Positions 47,591-60,617 are shown, counted from the first letter of the stretch. The stretch is DNA of 64,000 nt from Lucifuga dentata (GCA_014773175.1 VXCM01002787.1:141007-205006); one strand, 5' to 3'. Translations and numbers: made by a program. Notes: a model not told the origin generated them from the sequence alone.

Positions 47591-48161
47591 TCAGCTCTTT
47601 CTATTGTCTACTGGAGTTTCAATGTAATATGATTATTTTAATCTAATAAATCCCTGCAGTATATTGTTGGGCCAGTGCCACAGTAGCAGCTTTAAAACAG
47701 TACAATATGTAAAGAAGTATTTAAATAAATTTTATTTAGCTGCAGTAAATGCCATGCAGCTAAATCCTCACTTGAGGATTTAGCTTGAACTCTTTAACTC
47801 TTACTCAAAGCAAAGGGGGGGAAGTGGCAAGACGGGGATTCTGTGTCTTTTTTCAAGAGTTTTGGCTATAGCAAGGATCAAACCTATGACCTTTAACCCC
47901 TCTAATACAATCTACCTAAAATGAAGTGATAAGAGCCAAAGATGTAAGCAGATATTCAAACAGCAGGTGTTTTATTTAACTGATTTATTTTTATATAGAG
48001 TAATAAATACTCTCATTAGATCATAAACCTAAATTCTTTGGTCAAACTTCAAATAATAAATTAAAAGTATAAGAGCTTTGGGAGACCTGAAATTTTACTG
48101 TCCATTAAACCCAATCAAACTAGTTAATATTTTAATGTTTCGGGGTGGGGTGGGGGGGTGG

Positions 48162-48204
48162 NNNNNNNNNNNNNNNNNNNNNNNNNNNNNNNNNNNNNNN
48201 NNNN
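48162..48204. other. Assembly gap (43 N)
   Basis: A run of 43 unknown bases directly before a GA array and after a G-rich run. The gap probably lies in simple sequence. Confidence 0.99.

Positions 48205-48254
<50 letters not shown>
48205..48254. repeat. (GA)25 microsatellite next to the gap
   Basis: A perfect GA array of 50 bases. Its left border is lost in the gap. Confidence 0.97.
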
Positions 48255-48256
<2 letters not shown>

Positions 48257-48941
48257 AATTATTTTGCAGGCAGACAGCAGAAGAGAAGCAGTGACCAATG
48301 CCTTAATGCCTAGGGATGTTTGGAGAAAGTCATAATTTCTTTCTCAAGGGGCAAAGTCTTCCCTCATCATATCATACACACACACACACACACACAGTTA
48401 AATGATCACATGCACAGGGATACACATGCGGCACTGAAAACCACTAGACAACCACAGCTAACTCACACCTACGTAACAGGTCAAAGGTCAGGTGATCGTT
48501 GAGGGGACAGACGGTTATCTGATGCCTGAAGAACTGTTTCCTAAACAGATTTTATCTTGCTACACTCCCCGGGGCGGCATTTAAAGCCACCACAGTTTAG
48601 TGTAAGACAAACCCAAACATCATCTACAACATGCTGACTGAGCCTGAGGCAGCAGGCGTGGAAAGTACTTCAGCCTTTTGCATTTAAAAAAAAACAAAAA
48701 AACAAAAAAAAAAACACACATACACACAGGCGTTGGTTTAAGAGTGACTTGATCCTTAAATTCAATCTGTTTTTATTCAAACAGAAGACGGATTGGCTTG
48801 GAAAAGTGTTTGCTTGAGTTACAGAGAGAGAGCAGGTTTGGACTCCTGCACTATCAAGGAGTGTGTGTCCTGTCCAAATGTCCTTGAGTAACACAGTCAT
48901 GACTACGTTGCTCATTATTGAGTCACACTGGATGGATGGTG

Positions 48942-48975
<34 letters not shown>

Positions 48976-49249
48976 CCGAGCGCCTGAAAGGTAAATGTAA
49001 AGTAGGTGTGGAAGCAAAATTTACATGTCATGATATCACATCATCATGACAGAAAACATTCACACATTGTGCAAAAGCAGACAGACAAGTTGGCAGGTAG
49101 ACAGACAGGGTTAGAGGACGGAAGGAACAGAGAGAGAGAGAGAGAGAGAGAGAAAGGATGGAGATTTCACAGGTAAGCAGACACCCAAACAGACTGATAA
49201 CTGAACAGATTAGTAAATAATCAAAGCTGTGGAAAGACAGGTAGGCTAA

Positions 49250-49404
49250 TGCACTCACATCCTCAACTAAAGTGTGTGAATGTGTGTGTGTGTGTGTGTG
49301 TGTGTGTATACACAAGATCCAGGCATGNTGCACTCACATCCTCAACTAAAGTGTGTGAATGTGTGTGTGTGTGTGTGTGTGTGTATACACAAGATCCAGG
49401 CATG
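49250..49404. repeat. Duplication across a single N (49328), with a TG array
   Basis: A block of 78 bases on the left and 76 on the right, the same except for one TG unit, flanks the N. It is probably one locus. Confidence 0.88.
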
Positions 49405-50199
49405 AGCTCTACAAAAGCAGATGTGTGGAATGTCTGCCTAATCTGTCAGAACACACACAAAAATGCTCACACACTCACATAAGACATGCCACAACTGGAC
49501 CTGTGCTATCGCTAACATTCTAGCTCCACCAGATACAGGCAGGTATCATCAACTGTGGCTACTTTATGACACACACACACACAAAACCCAATATCAGCAT
49601 TTAAAGTCCTAATGTGCTGTATCTTCCTGATTTAGTTTGTTTCCGCTTAACGTTTTGTGACAGTGTTCTAAAGTTTCTGTATTAGCTTTCTAATAGTTTC
49701 TGATAAGTTTCTGTATCAGCTAAGCTAACACATGTCCATATGGAAACAGACTGACTGTTTAACACTCAAACAGAATCCACTGGTGCTGAAGTGTAAAATA
49801 TCACATTATTCTTTTCATTTTAACCCACTGGTGGCAGACAGGCTGATGACACACAAACTGCATGTATGCCCATTCGCCCCATTCGCAACCTGATTTTACA
49901 GACACACGAGATGTGCAGACATCCACCAAAAAGGACAGTCTGTGCTTACCGCCATGCTAATTCAATATTTATAACTTTATTTTAAACTAACTAGACCAGA
50001 GAGGCACAGAGGGCTTTGGCTAGCTGCCATCTGGCTCTGAAAAAAGCAAACATTCATGTCATTTAGCCAATTTAGAGAAGAATCAAACCAGATTTCAAAT
50101 CAAATTGGATTTGCACACTCATGATGTGGTGATTATTGTGTTAAATTACATCAATCATTTCTATCAGTTGCGACAAGTTGCACTTATCATAAAACAAGC

Positions 50200-50779
50200 T
50201 TAAAGGACCATACTGGCCATTTTGCATGTTTGAGCTTAATATAACCCATTTTCATACACATAACGTTATTGACAATCATTTCTCAAAGCATATTACTGGA
50301 ATGGTGAATTAAAAATGTTTTTCCTACCTTCCAGACCACCACTGGTTTCAGTTCATTCTGGTATGCTATTAAAATCAACTTGTTGATACTTGAAACATTC
50401 TTGGGATAGGTAATCCATGATCATCAACAAGACGTGTATTCAGGGATTTTTTAGAAATTACATAATTTTAGCGTTTAAACGCAATAAAAAGCGCGAAGTG
50501 AATGTATGTCTCCACTGGGGAATATAATCCCAAAAGAAGACCTGTGTTTATCGAAAAATTTAAACAACTGTGACTTCATATTTTTGCTGAATTAGCAGGC
50601 GAAACATCAATTGTTAAGGTGGGTGTATCACTTGAATATTTGATTTTGAAAGATCAAGAGATTTAGCAAAATATCAGGAAAGCTGAAATGCGGTTTTATC
50701 CTTTGGGAAATAATCTTACCTGTATGAAAATTGAATATCTTATGCTCAAACATGCAAAACAGATGTTATGGTCCTTTAA
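50200..50779 (-). mobile_element. TTAA inverted-repeat element, copy 17 (subfamily A)
   Basis: A complete minus-oriented copy of 580 bp, TTAA at both ends. It carries the private changes of copy 16. In its internal part (GATGATCATGGATTACC) it keeps bases that copy 16 has lost, so neither is simply a product of the other's present state. Confidence 0.94.
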
Positions 50780-51158
50780 CCCCTCCGTGCAGCAGGATCG
50801 AGGAAGTTTCACCATCTCTTTCACAGCTTGAGCTCAATAACTGTAAATCAGTTTTCACATGTGGTCATATGCGATCGTTGCTGCCATTTGCTGCATCTGT
50901 ACATATTTTTCATGCTGACACTGAGGAGTTTTCGCTCCAGCACACTCCTCTGGGTCTCAGGGATGAGTGGACGCCCTGGCCCTTGGTTCTGCAATTGAAC
51001 CATTTTCCTTATTATGCAGCAGGAAACCGGTGAGTGTAGCATAAAGATGGGAGCCGTTAAGACACCGTGCGGCTCCCCCAGAGACCCAGTTTTGTCAGTC
51101 AGAACTCTCTTTGGTCTCCAGGGTCCGTTGGGTGAAGCTAATAGTGGAACTGCAGTTG
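50200..51158 (-). repeat. Inverted duplication, right arm (with TTAA element copy 17)
   Basis: Reverse-complement counterpart of 45567-46590, about 959 bp. The element lies at the low-coordinate side and the 380-bp flank extends to ACTGCAGTTG at 51158. Beyond both borders the two loci are unrelated. Confidence 0.93.
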
Positions 51159-51192
51159 CTCATCCAGTCCTACTATACAGAGGAAACACGGA

Positions 51193-51230
<38 letters not shown>

Positions 51231-52718
51231 ATGAGAGTGAACAGGATATGGGAGCAAAGACAAAAATGAGAAGAAGGATCAGAGGAACAAAGTAAAGAGA
51301 AACCTGTGCTATGTAAATAAAACGAGTCAGAAGAAAATGGAAAATACATCTGCACTTTATAATAAGCCAATGTTTTTTTTTAAACAGTTACACTGCGACT
51401 TACTAATCACATTTAGTCAATTTGTAAATCATTCTGAAGCTCAAGATGGTTTTTACTGCATTTTCTGATCAACTTTTCAGACCAAGACTGCTTTCAGCAA
51501 TGGCACATATTCTAGTTGACAAAGTATGAAGAACAGCAGTCGAATGTGGGCTGATTTTGACGATGTGACACTGATGTATTTATGGGGTGTTATGCCATCC
51601 AGCAAAAAAGTATGTCAGCTCACCAGCAAAAAGACCGCTGGCTTTAGAGAGTCAGCGTGGACTCCAGTCAGCAGACAGAGGAGCTGCTGCAGTCTAGACA
51701 CATTAGGCCCAAATGAGAAACAGAAGCAGAGCTCTGGCAGGCTCGCCGCAGATGCCATTCTTTATGAAGGATCGTCTCTCTGCACGCATTCCTGCATTTC
51801 TACACTTATGATGCCCAAATGCCTTACATGGATAGAAAAATGATGAAAATCCTCACGTGAGACTAGTTTTCCAGTCTCAGAAGGAGCCTGTCAGGACGGT
51901 CGTTTGGTTTAAGTTGCCATGAGGTTGTAAGTTTGGGAGTTGAGGGGTGAATCTTGTCGATGAATGTCCTCACAAGTATAGTAATAAAAGTGCATGTCTA
52001 TGAGCATGTGTGTTTGTGTGTGCGTTTGTTCTCCCACTGCAGATTTGTATTTGCCTCTTTAAGAATAACAGAAGGAAACACAGCTCCGGCTTCCTCTCTC
52101 TCCTCCACTGTTCCTTCCCTCCAACAGTTTGTCATTTCAGGAATGTTCTCTAGCCTCACTCGCGCTCTTTCTGTTCTGCTGTCTCACTGCTGGCTGGCAC
52201 TCTCTCGCTCACGCACACACACGCACACACACACATCTGAGTCACCTTAACTGGAACATGCTACTGATCCTGGCACACTCCACTCACACACTGCTGCCAC
52301 TTCTGTTTCACAATCATACTAGTATGGCCTGATCTGATTCAGATGAGCAGGTGTATAAGAATATGCATGCGTGTGTGTGTGTGTGTCTGAGTATGTCTGC
52401 TTAACAATGTGCAGTTTACACTAAAGTAAACAGAAAACATGGTCTCGTAAGTACCGCATCTAGTAAAAGTGGCTACTCAAGCTCTAAAGAACACAAACAC
52501 ACACATACACACATATTGACAGAGCAGCCTGGAGCTGCAACATGACACACTTTTCTCCTGAGGCTGTAATTCACCAACAAAGTGCTCCGTAACATCACAT
52601 TCTGTCTCCCTCACCCTGTGTCACGAGTAGGGGTGGAACATTTTGACTAACTGGCCAATTTGGCTCATGGGGTTTCAGTCAGGAACCAAATTCTTCACCG
52701 TCCAAAACATTTTTGCTC
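51159..52718. other. Gene-free stretch
   Basis: TG array at 51199-51228 and small CA arrays near 52210. Open frames here have no recognised domain. Confidence 0.5.
51199..51228. repeat. (GT)15 microsatellite
   Basis: A perfect GT array of 30 bases, about 40 bases beyond the end of the inverted duplication. Confidence 0.96.
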
Positions 52719-53386
52719 TTAAAGGATCATACCCGCGATTCTGCATGATTGAGCCTAATTATTCCATTTTCATACACGTAACATTACTGACAATCATTTC
52801 TCAAAGCATACTACTGGAATGATGAATTAAAAAATGTTTTTCCTACCTTCCAGACCGCCATTGGTTTCATTTCATTCTGGCATGTGATTAAAATCAACTT
52901 GTTGATACTTGAAACGTTCTTGGGATAGGTAATCTAATCCATCATCGCAAACAACATGTGTATTCAGATTTTTTTTTTTAGAAGGTACATAATTTTAGCA
53001 TTTAAGTGCAATAAAAAGAGTGGAGTGACTTTATGTCTCCATCGGGGAATATAGTCCCAAAAGAAGACCTGCATTTATCGAAAAATTTAAACGACTGTGA
53101 CTTCATAAGNGGGGAATATAGTCCCAAAAGAAGACCTGCATTTATCGAAAAATTTAAACGACTGTGACTTCATAATTTTGCATAACTATTAGCAAGTGAA
53201 ACATCAATTTTTAAGGTGGGTGTATCACTTGAATATTTGATTTTGAAAGATTAAATGATTTTGCAAAATATCAGGAAAGCTGAAATCTGGTTTTATCCTT
53301 TGGGAAATGATTGTCAGTAATGTAACATATATGAAAACTGAATATATTAGGTTTAAACATGCAAAATGGCCGGTATGGTCCTTTAA
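52719..53386 (-). mobile_element. TTAA inverted-repeat element, copy 18 (subfamily A)
   Basis: A complete minus-oriented copy (TTAAAGGATCATACCCGC ... CCGGTATGGTCCTTTAA). Its apparent length of 668 bp includes an assembly duplication of about 66 bases at the N at 53110. Confidence 0.92.
53044..53174. repeat. Artefactual duplication across a single N (53110) inside copy 18
   Basis: About 64 identical bases (GGGGAATATAGTCCC ... GACTTCATA) on either side of the N. Confidence 0.88.
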
Positions 53387-53551
53387 GTGAGACCAAATGA
53401 TTGCAGAGAATGTAAGTAAAAGTAAACTAAAAATGTAAATGTGGTACCTTTATCAGTGTTCATCAATACATAGTAACTGAAATAAAGACCAGACATTTAT
53501 CCCTCTATTATCAATCCTCCATCTCAATCCTCATCCCCATCTTTCTCCTTT

Positions 53552-53684
53552 CGCCTTTGTACCCTCCCCCCTCCTCAGCCTGAAATCATCATCACACCTC
53601 TGGGGGTTACCACCATTNCGCCTTTGTACCCTCCCCCCTCCTCAGCCTGAAATCATCATCACACCTCTGGGGGTTACCACCATT
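53552..53684. repeat. Artefactual duplication across a single N (53618)
   Basis: An exact 66-base repeat on either side of the N. Confidence 0.9.
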
Positions 53685-53859
53685 CATCCCTCTCTTCCTC
53701 CCAACCCTCCCTCAATAAATCCATCCACCCCCCTCCAGGAATGTTATTGTTTGATTAAACTCCTGGATTAAAAAGGAGGAGAAGAGGCACAGTGAGAGGA
53801 CGTCAGACTACGATGAAGGGAGGGAGGGGATGAGGATTACCAAAAGAAGGGTAACAGAC

Positions 53860-53990
53860 GGGAAATCTGGAAGACCTGCTCATGGAAGAGAGCAGGGGAG
53901 GCCCACCCTTCCCCCCCTCTCTGCNGGGAAATCTGGAAGACCTGCTCATGGAAGAGAGCAGGGGAGGCCCACCCTTCCCCCCCTCTCTGC
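53860..53990. repeat. Artefactual duplication across a single N (53925)
   Basis: An exact 65-base repeat on either side of the N. It produces the repeated peptides seen in open frames on both strands. Confidence 0.9.
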
Positions 53991-54599
53991 CACCCATTTA
54001 CGATCCTTCTTTCTCTGGATGGTGGCATGTTTTGCACTGTATTAGATAACCACTGCACTGAAAATGTCTTATTAGCAATAGCAAACAATATACTGATGTC
54101 TAATTTATTTCGAAAATGTCAGTTTTTTCCATCAAACTTCTCATTTTGCTTTAACAGACCGCTAACTTACTTAGCATGCCTTTTCTGGCCTCAATTCAAT
54201 TGGAGTCATCAGCTAATGTAGCCAAAAATAACTTAGCAGCAACTTTTGTGACTTTCACAACGAGCAGTTTGTTTTCTGCTCGTCAAAGACAAATTGTTGA
54301 AAATGTGAACAAGTTCAACAAGGCTCACTGCTGGGGGGGGGGAATATAAGTGAAATGGGCATTAACGACAACTGCAAAAATATCATAAGAAGGCCATCTA
54401 TGGTGTCACTATAGCAGAATGAGGGTCTCCAGCTTGGCAGGGCTCTGCGGGTGAATTAAAGAGGGCAAAAACCCACTGACAGATGGAGTAGGTCACATAC
54501 AGGGGGACGTGCCAACTCTTGCACAGATGCATCGCACAAATGCTACAGTAGCAAGCAAATACACACACTAACCTACATACAGACTACACAACAAAATGA

Positions 54600-55015
54600 C
54601 GTGTGCATGAACACCCACAAAAAAGCTTTTAAATATGATGCGCCCTCCACATGGAACAATCTACAACAGGACTTGAAACTAACTGACTTAACGACAGTTG
54701 GGGAATTCAAGTCAATACTAAAAAAACAGGAAATTGGCACCATTGGTCAGTGTCTTTATTTTTAGATATGTCAGGATGAACACTCAAGTTAACTGTAGTT
54801 TTTGGAGAAACCCCTTGCTTTGAGTGAATGTACGGTTTGACTGCGCCGTATTGTTGTTGAAACTTGTAACTGTGTGGTATTTATTGTGGCTGTTACGTCT
54901 ATTGTTGTTTTCTGTTGTTTTTTCATGCTGCCATGTTGGCCAGGTCTCTCTTGAAAAACAGATTTTTATCTCAATGAGATCTGGTAAAATAAAGGTCAAA
55001 TAAAATACATTGTTT
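54600..55015 (+). mobile_element. LINE 3' end, second family, plus strand
   Basis: One frame reads FKYDAPSTWNNLQQDLKLTD, then TVGEFKSILKKQEIGTIGQC and a stop at about 54764. The pattern APSTWN.LQ..LKL..L...GEFKS.L is the usual end of the reverse-transcriptase ORF in several non-LTR clades. The untranslated end contains TTGGCCAGGTCTCTCTTGAA, ATCTCAATGAGATCTGG and AATAAAGGTCAAATAAAAT. It matches the minus-strand fragment at 46632-46952. The 5' portion is absent. Confidence 0.87.
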
Positions 55016-58000
55016 AAAAAACACGCACACGTACGTGAGAACATATGCCAGCAAGAAATTACCATTGAGCAAGAATTATCACAGAGATAGCTTGTTGAAA
55101 TACAGACAAGTACAAGTCGCTCTGTGTGTGTGTACAGATGTGTGTACAGAGCTTTCCATTCTTTCTTTCAATCAGTATTGACAATCAATATATAAGTCAA
55201 AAAAATCAGCACCTCCCTTTCAAAGATATATGAATACATTCATCAGCTCCTCAGGGCAGCTTCTTACTGACATTCATCTCAATGTGCTTCCTGTCAGATG
55301 AGTCGGCTCAGGTTCCATCACCGACTATTCCAGGCTCATTGGTCATATTTAATCGTCAGACACTATCAGACATCATAGTGTCATGCAGATCAGATACCAT
55401 CAGCAGCTCTTCTCCCATCTGACTTTTAAACTCATAATGAAACAGTATCCTGAGAGCGTCTCACTTCAGGCTTCCTTTTGAAAGTCAACACTAAGGTGGA
55501 AAATAAAACAGGGAGGTATCAGTAAACACTTAAACCAATGATTGGCTGAGAGCAGCTGCTTTATCTGAAAGTGTGATCCCACTCTAGATATTAATGTGCA
55601 TCCTCGATGAGAAGAGGGTCAACGTGAAGCTAGTGTTAATAAAGCAATATGGAGTTACACAGTGTTGGCAAGTAGAAGAATGCTTCTGAGTGATCATCTG
55701 TTATCTTAACAATGACAGTCTGTCTACTGAATAGCAGCTGATTAGCTCAGTCATATTAAGATTGAGTTCAATCCGCTGCTAATGAATTGAGTCAGGCAAT
55801 GGATTTACACACACACATGAAGGCACACGACAGGAACACACACGCCTTGCCTGCAGGAAGGTAATTTTAGAATTTCTCAATTTGGAGCAAAGCCTGTTAA
55901 GAGGAGTGCAAGAGATTATCAACAGCTCAGGCTACTGTCCTAGTAATGATATAGAGAAGGAGTTTTAAAAAAAAAGAGATGGATAAGGAAAAAAAAGAGA
56001 AAACATAAAAAAGCAAATAGAGGGCAGATAAAAAATGGGAGGCAGAGAAGAAAAACACAAGCCTGAGATGGAGGTAAAGTGGGGATGAAAGAGAGGCTGA
56101 ACTATAACGCCATTTGTGTCACGTTTGATACATGATTTTCTGAGACCTCAGCTATTGACCAAAACACCTATTATATCGAACCTAAAAAAAAAAAAAACAA
56201 AAAAAAAAACAATTCAGAATTTTTTGGGGGAGTTTGTTAAATGGTTCGATAAAGAAATAAATTGCAAAAATTGGAATTTTCTGATAATTATTTCATGGGT
56301 CAGGATGAAAAGCAGGTATCTATCCACGCTCTGGTCTTGGAGAAAGTACTGCATGAACGGACAGAAGAAACAGATGAAAAGGAGAGAGGGAGGGAGAGAA
56401 TGGTACGATGAGGATTTCATCAAGGACAGATGCAAATTAGGCGATGAGGCAATGAGTCGTTACACTCACCAAACCACACACACACTTTTATAGCATGTTA
56501 TATTTATCATGTACTGATAGCTTAACCTTCTTTATGTATTTCCAATTAAAAATGATAAAACATGGAAATGGGAGAAAAACAACAGTGGCAGGATTATGGA
56601 GCAACTCCCAACAAAATATGAGATCCCACATAGGAAATATTGAAAATAGGAGCTGAAGATTTTGCCAAGAATAATGACTCCCTGCTCTGCTTTCTTTCAA
56701 ATTATTATTCATAACACAATTTGTTGTATTTACTGAATACAATGCATGCAGAAAGCTATGCAGCCTGTTTATAGCATCTGGAAAAGTTACCAGTGTGTGT
56801 CACTGCAGTGCCAACCCACAATAACACTTCCTGGGTTGCCTCAATGTTGTTACGTTAACCATTTAAGGAAAGGTTTTGTTTAACTTGATAAGATTTATGA
56901 TTTTATTGTATAACTGTAGTTTAGAGGGTGAAAGTAATGATCAAGAGCTAAATTCATATTCTATTAAATGAGCCTATTATCTGACATCATTCTGGGAATC
57001 CAGTTTAACCCAGTTAAAGATGACTTTCCATTTTGGATTTAGAGATTTTACTGAAAATATCTGATATAATTTGGACCTTGGAGTGTCACTTCATTTTCTA
57101 CGTCCACATCACCAAAACATCACTTCTGCTCTCTGAAAGGCTGGGAGGGGAGGGAAAGGAGGACATTAGTGCTGACACGATAAAGACAAGGAGCTTAGAG
57201 GAGGATTTCTGGGATTTTAAAAGGCTCCCACAAAAGAAAGATGCTTAGACAGCTGTAACCTGGTTGCAAATGAGCAGTGCAAAACAACACAAGCGTTTAG
57301 CGTTAGCGTCACTGCCATTATGTGTGGATCATTATAGCAAAGGAAGAGAGGAAAGATTGAACTCTGGTAATACTTCCTCTTTTTTTATTTAAACAGCATC
57401 TGTTGACCAGCTATATTATATTTTCTTAAAGAGAATCAGTCACATTATTCATCCAAGAATACAATCAAAAGCCACACAGGAAGTTCCCTGCTGAATTATA
57501 TAGACAGTAACACAAACAGTGCATCAGTGGTACAGGCCTGGGACAAGAAAACCATGAGGGAATGGGTCGGTCCACTATGATGGGGGGGTGCTGGCTTGCA
57601 TGGTGTTGGTGTAGTAAAGTGGATGAATGGGATTAGGCCTGCTGCTGGGGGGGGTCTGTGTGACGTTCCACCAGGATGGACCAGATTACCCCCACAGCCT
57701 GATTCCAATACCAAATCCTCATACCACCTTGCACACACATGCACGGATGCGCAAACACACACATACACACATAAGGCTTAGGGATTGTAGAATGTAAGCA
57801 ACAAATAGAAAAAGGCACAGCAGCGGAGGAGAGAGAGAGAGAGAGACAAACTTCCTTAATATGCAGATACACAGGGTGGGGAATCTGTCAGAAATCTGAC
57901 GACACATCTATGCTCAGAGTGTCAGAGTTTATGCCCACCCACCTATGTGTGTTTCATGTGTATACCTGCTAAATGGCCCACATCCTGAGTTTGACCTCAC

Positions 58001-59016
58001 GTCTCATAGTGAGTGTGCAGTCAGCTGAGAGTCACAGGCTGAAGGAATTGGAGCAGATTAAAAGTCACCCTCTCTCTCTCTAGCCCCNCCCCCCCCCCCC
58101 GGAGTCACGTGGCAGGGTTGAGTCTCGCGGCCACTCAGCACATCCTTTCATCTCACGGGAATTACGAACAGAACACATCTCCAATCAGATGGGGCTGACG
58201 GTGGTTCACACAGTTCTTAGGAGGCCCGGACTAAGAAAGGTGCTCACGTACACAAACACACACAAATGAATAGAGCGCGAGAAGGATGAATACTCTTCTC
58301 TTCATCCCAAATCAGTTCTAATAATGTACTTCCCTGAACTGTTCAGTTGCTTAAGATACCGTTTTAACATGGGTAGGAATCAAACTGTGGCCCAGGTGTT
58401 GTTACTGTCTAGCTCTAAATGTTGGACTTCATTTTCTACATAGACCCTCCAGCCCCTCCCTTTAGACTTCAATCTCCCTGGGATGGAATCTGATAGATTG
58501 CACATCAAGGTGACTGACAAGATGATGGAGAGACAAGAAGAGGTATAGATTTACCTTCCTCATCCACCCGCTGCTCTCTGCCTTCATTAGAAAATGAGCA
58601 AGGAGACAATAAAGGAGAAGGAAAGAAAAGGGGGAGGGGTTTACAACCTCATACAAAATAAGGCCTTTCTATCTCGTATAATGGAAAGACAAACAAGTTG
58701 AGACAAGGAGCGATAGAAAAGGGTTATTAAAAAAAAGCTAAAGGAAGAGTGAAGAGAAGGATAATAAATGGGAAAACAACAGAGAGCAACATCCAGCCTG
58801 AAAGACAGAACCGGCATCTTAAGCTTGCCTTGCAGTGCAAACCAATGAGATAAAAAAAAAAAAAGCATGCTAATCTCTGAATTAGCAGGCAGAGAATACT
58901 TCAGCCGCTCCCAAAAGACCAACACCTCATTTCAACTGTGGAGAACCAATGAAATAAAAATGGGAGAGCAAGGCAAGGAAGGGAGAGAGAAACAATAAAA
59001 CCTGTGGAAAGATGAT

Positions 59017-59040
59017 GCACTATAGGGGACAAAGCGTGTT

Positions 59041-59088
<48 letters not shown>

Positions 59089-59147
59089 TAACTGCAGCAG
59101 GGCATAATCAATGCTCTTTCCAGCCGAGCTACTGTCCCCTATAGTGC
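59017..59147. repeat. Inverted repeat (15-bp arms) enclosing a TG array
   Basis: GCACTATAGGGGACA at 59017-59031 and its exact reverse complement at 59133-59147 enclose a (TG)20 array and a short unique part. On the minus strand the unique part reads GACAGTAGCTCGGCTGGAAA then GAGCATTGATTATGCC, close to a tRNA D-arm with A-box. It could be a small inverted-repeat element or a tRNA-related fragment. Confidence 0.6.
59044..59083. repeat. (GT)20 microsatellite
   Basis: A perfect GT array of about 40 bases inside the inverted repeat. Confidence 0.97.
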
Positions 59148-60579
59148 TTTTAGAGCAACATCCATGATTAATTCATTAACCATTCCTCTTTCTCTCCTCT
59201 ATCTTACTTCATCTTGACAGTTCTACTGCAGTTCACACATACAACCTGAACCTCTGAAATGCGCACACACACACTTCTGCAAATATTGTTGAGCAAAGTG
59301 TGTGTATTTGTGTGTCTGTGTGTGCACGCGTCCCAGAGGTCACAGAAAGAGCAGCGTTCCTCAGTTTTCTGGTGAAACTTCATTATTGATTTCAGTCAAG
59401 GTGCAGCGCCACACACACACACACACGCACAAACAAACAAACACATGCACGCAAAGGCACACACTTAAACACAGAGTGGGAGCATGTGTGGCATGATCGG
59501 CCAACATCATTGACCCAGTTTTTTCCAAATGAGACTGCATTAACACACATACACACAGAGACACACACACACAGCACGAGATTCCTCCTCCTCCTTACAT
59601 CATGTAGTCTCACAACATCCAGGAAGCGCTGGCACAGAGAAGCATTCCTCTGCTGTATCAGTGCAACAACTTCCACACAACGCTGAAGAAACGTTTCAAA
59701 GACATAAATTGGCCACACAGCCTTCTCTGTTACAGCCTTTACCCATCAGTCATCATGAATACAGGCCCTGTGTGCTACTGAGAGAAGAGGGGGCCACTGT
59801 TGCTGTGCGCACACACACACACACACACAAACGGAAAAATGCACCAACACACACATTTATGCGCTGAAGCAAATATTTCACACATGCTGGCTTCAGCCCT
59901 CACAACCATTCAACTCAATTTTCTCCTCTGACACACACACACACACACACACTCACAATGAAGCGCATTGATTATTTTTCTAAAAATCAGCTGGGTGCTG
60001 GTTATGCAAGAACCCTGAGGGCTAAAGACTGCAGAAACAGATAAAAGGGGAAGGGAGGGAGAAAGGGAAGGCAGACGGGAGGGGGTCCTAAAAATGAGGA
60101 AAGATAGATGTAGTGAGATGATAGATTTACAGCAGGATATGAAAAAAAAATGTGGAGAATACACGAGAGACACCCCAATTTGTCACGGTGTTTCTGTGCT
60201 TTCATATCATCAGGAATATCTGTTATATCATCTCAATATCCCATATCTTCATGTCAGCACCCGTCTCGCCATAATCCATGTAATCTATTTTATCATGTTA
60301 ATAAAAAGCATTCTGTCCCAGCACAGAATGAACAGGCGTCGCAGCAGAGCCCCCAGCTCTGAGCGTTTGCTTTCTCTGACAGCTTCTCCCTCCTCCTTCC
60401 TCTGCTAGGATCAGCAGCGTAAGGCTTTCTACTCGGGCTGCGATTGCTTTTCCTGCCTGTGGCTGGTGCCGCAGCTCTGACAGCATTTAGTTTTCCTGCT
60501 GACACAGTCAGGTGCTGCTGGAGAATGTGACCAAACAGGAAGTAACCCAAGGAAACATGAGAAAGAAGGGAGGGGGGGA

Positions 60580-60580
60580 N

Positions 60581-60612
<32 letters not shown>
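60580..60612. repeat. (AG)16 microsatellite beside an N
   Basis: A GA array directly after a G run and an N at 60580. Confidence 0.95.

Positions 60613-60617
<5 letters not shown>

Larger units (their letters stand above)
46953..50199. other. Spacer between the inverted arms; no confident gene
   Basis: Holds a poly-T run at 47398, a complex block at 47421-47590, a 43-base N gap followed by a GA array at 48162-48254, CA/TG arrays at 48371 and 48944, and an assembly duplication at 49250-49404. Confidence 0.5.
53387..54599. other. Gene-free stretch with two assembly duplications
   Basis: Apart from the duplications at 53552-53684 and 53860-53990 and a GA-rich run near 53770, no feature is recognised. 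Confidence 0.5.

Noticed and set aside
53803..54088. Open frames with a repeated peptide unit on both strands
   Set aside because: The repeat is produced by the assembly duplication around the N at 53925.
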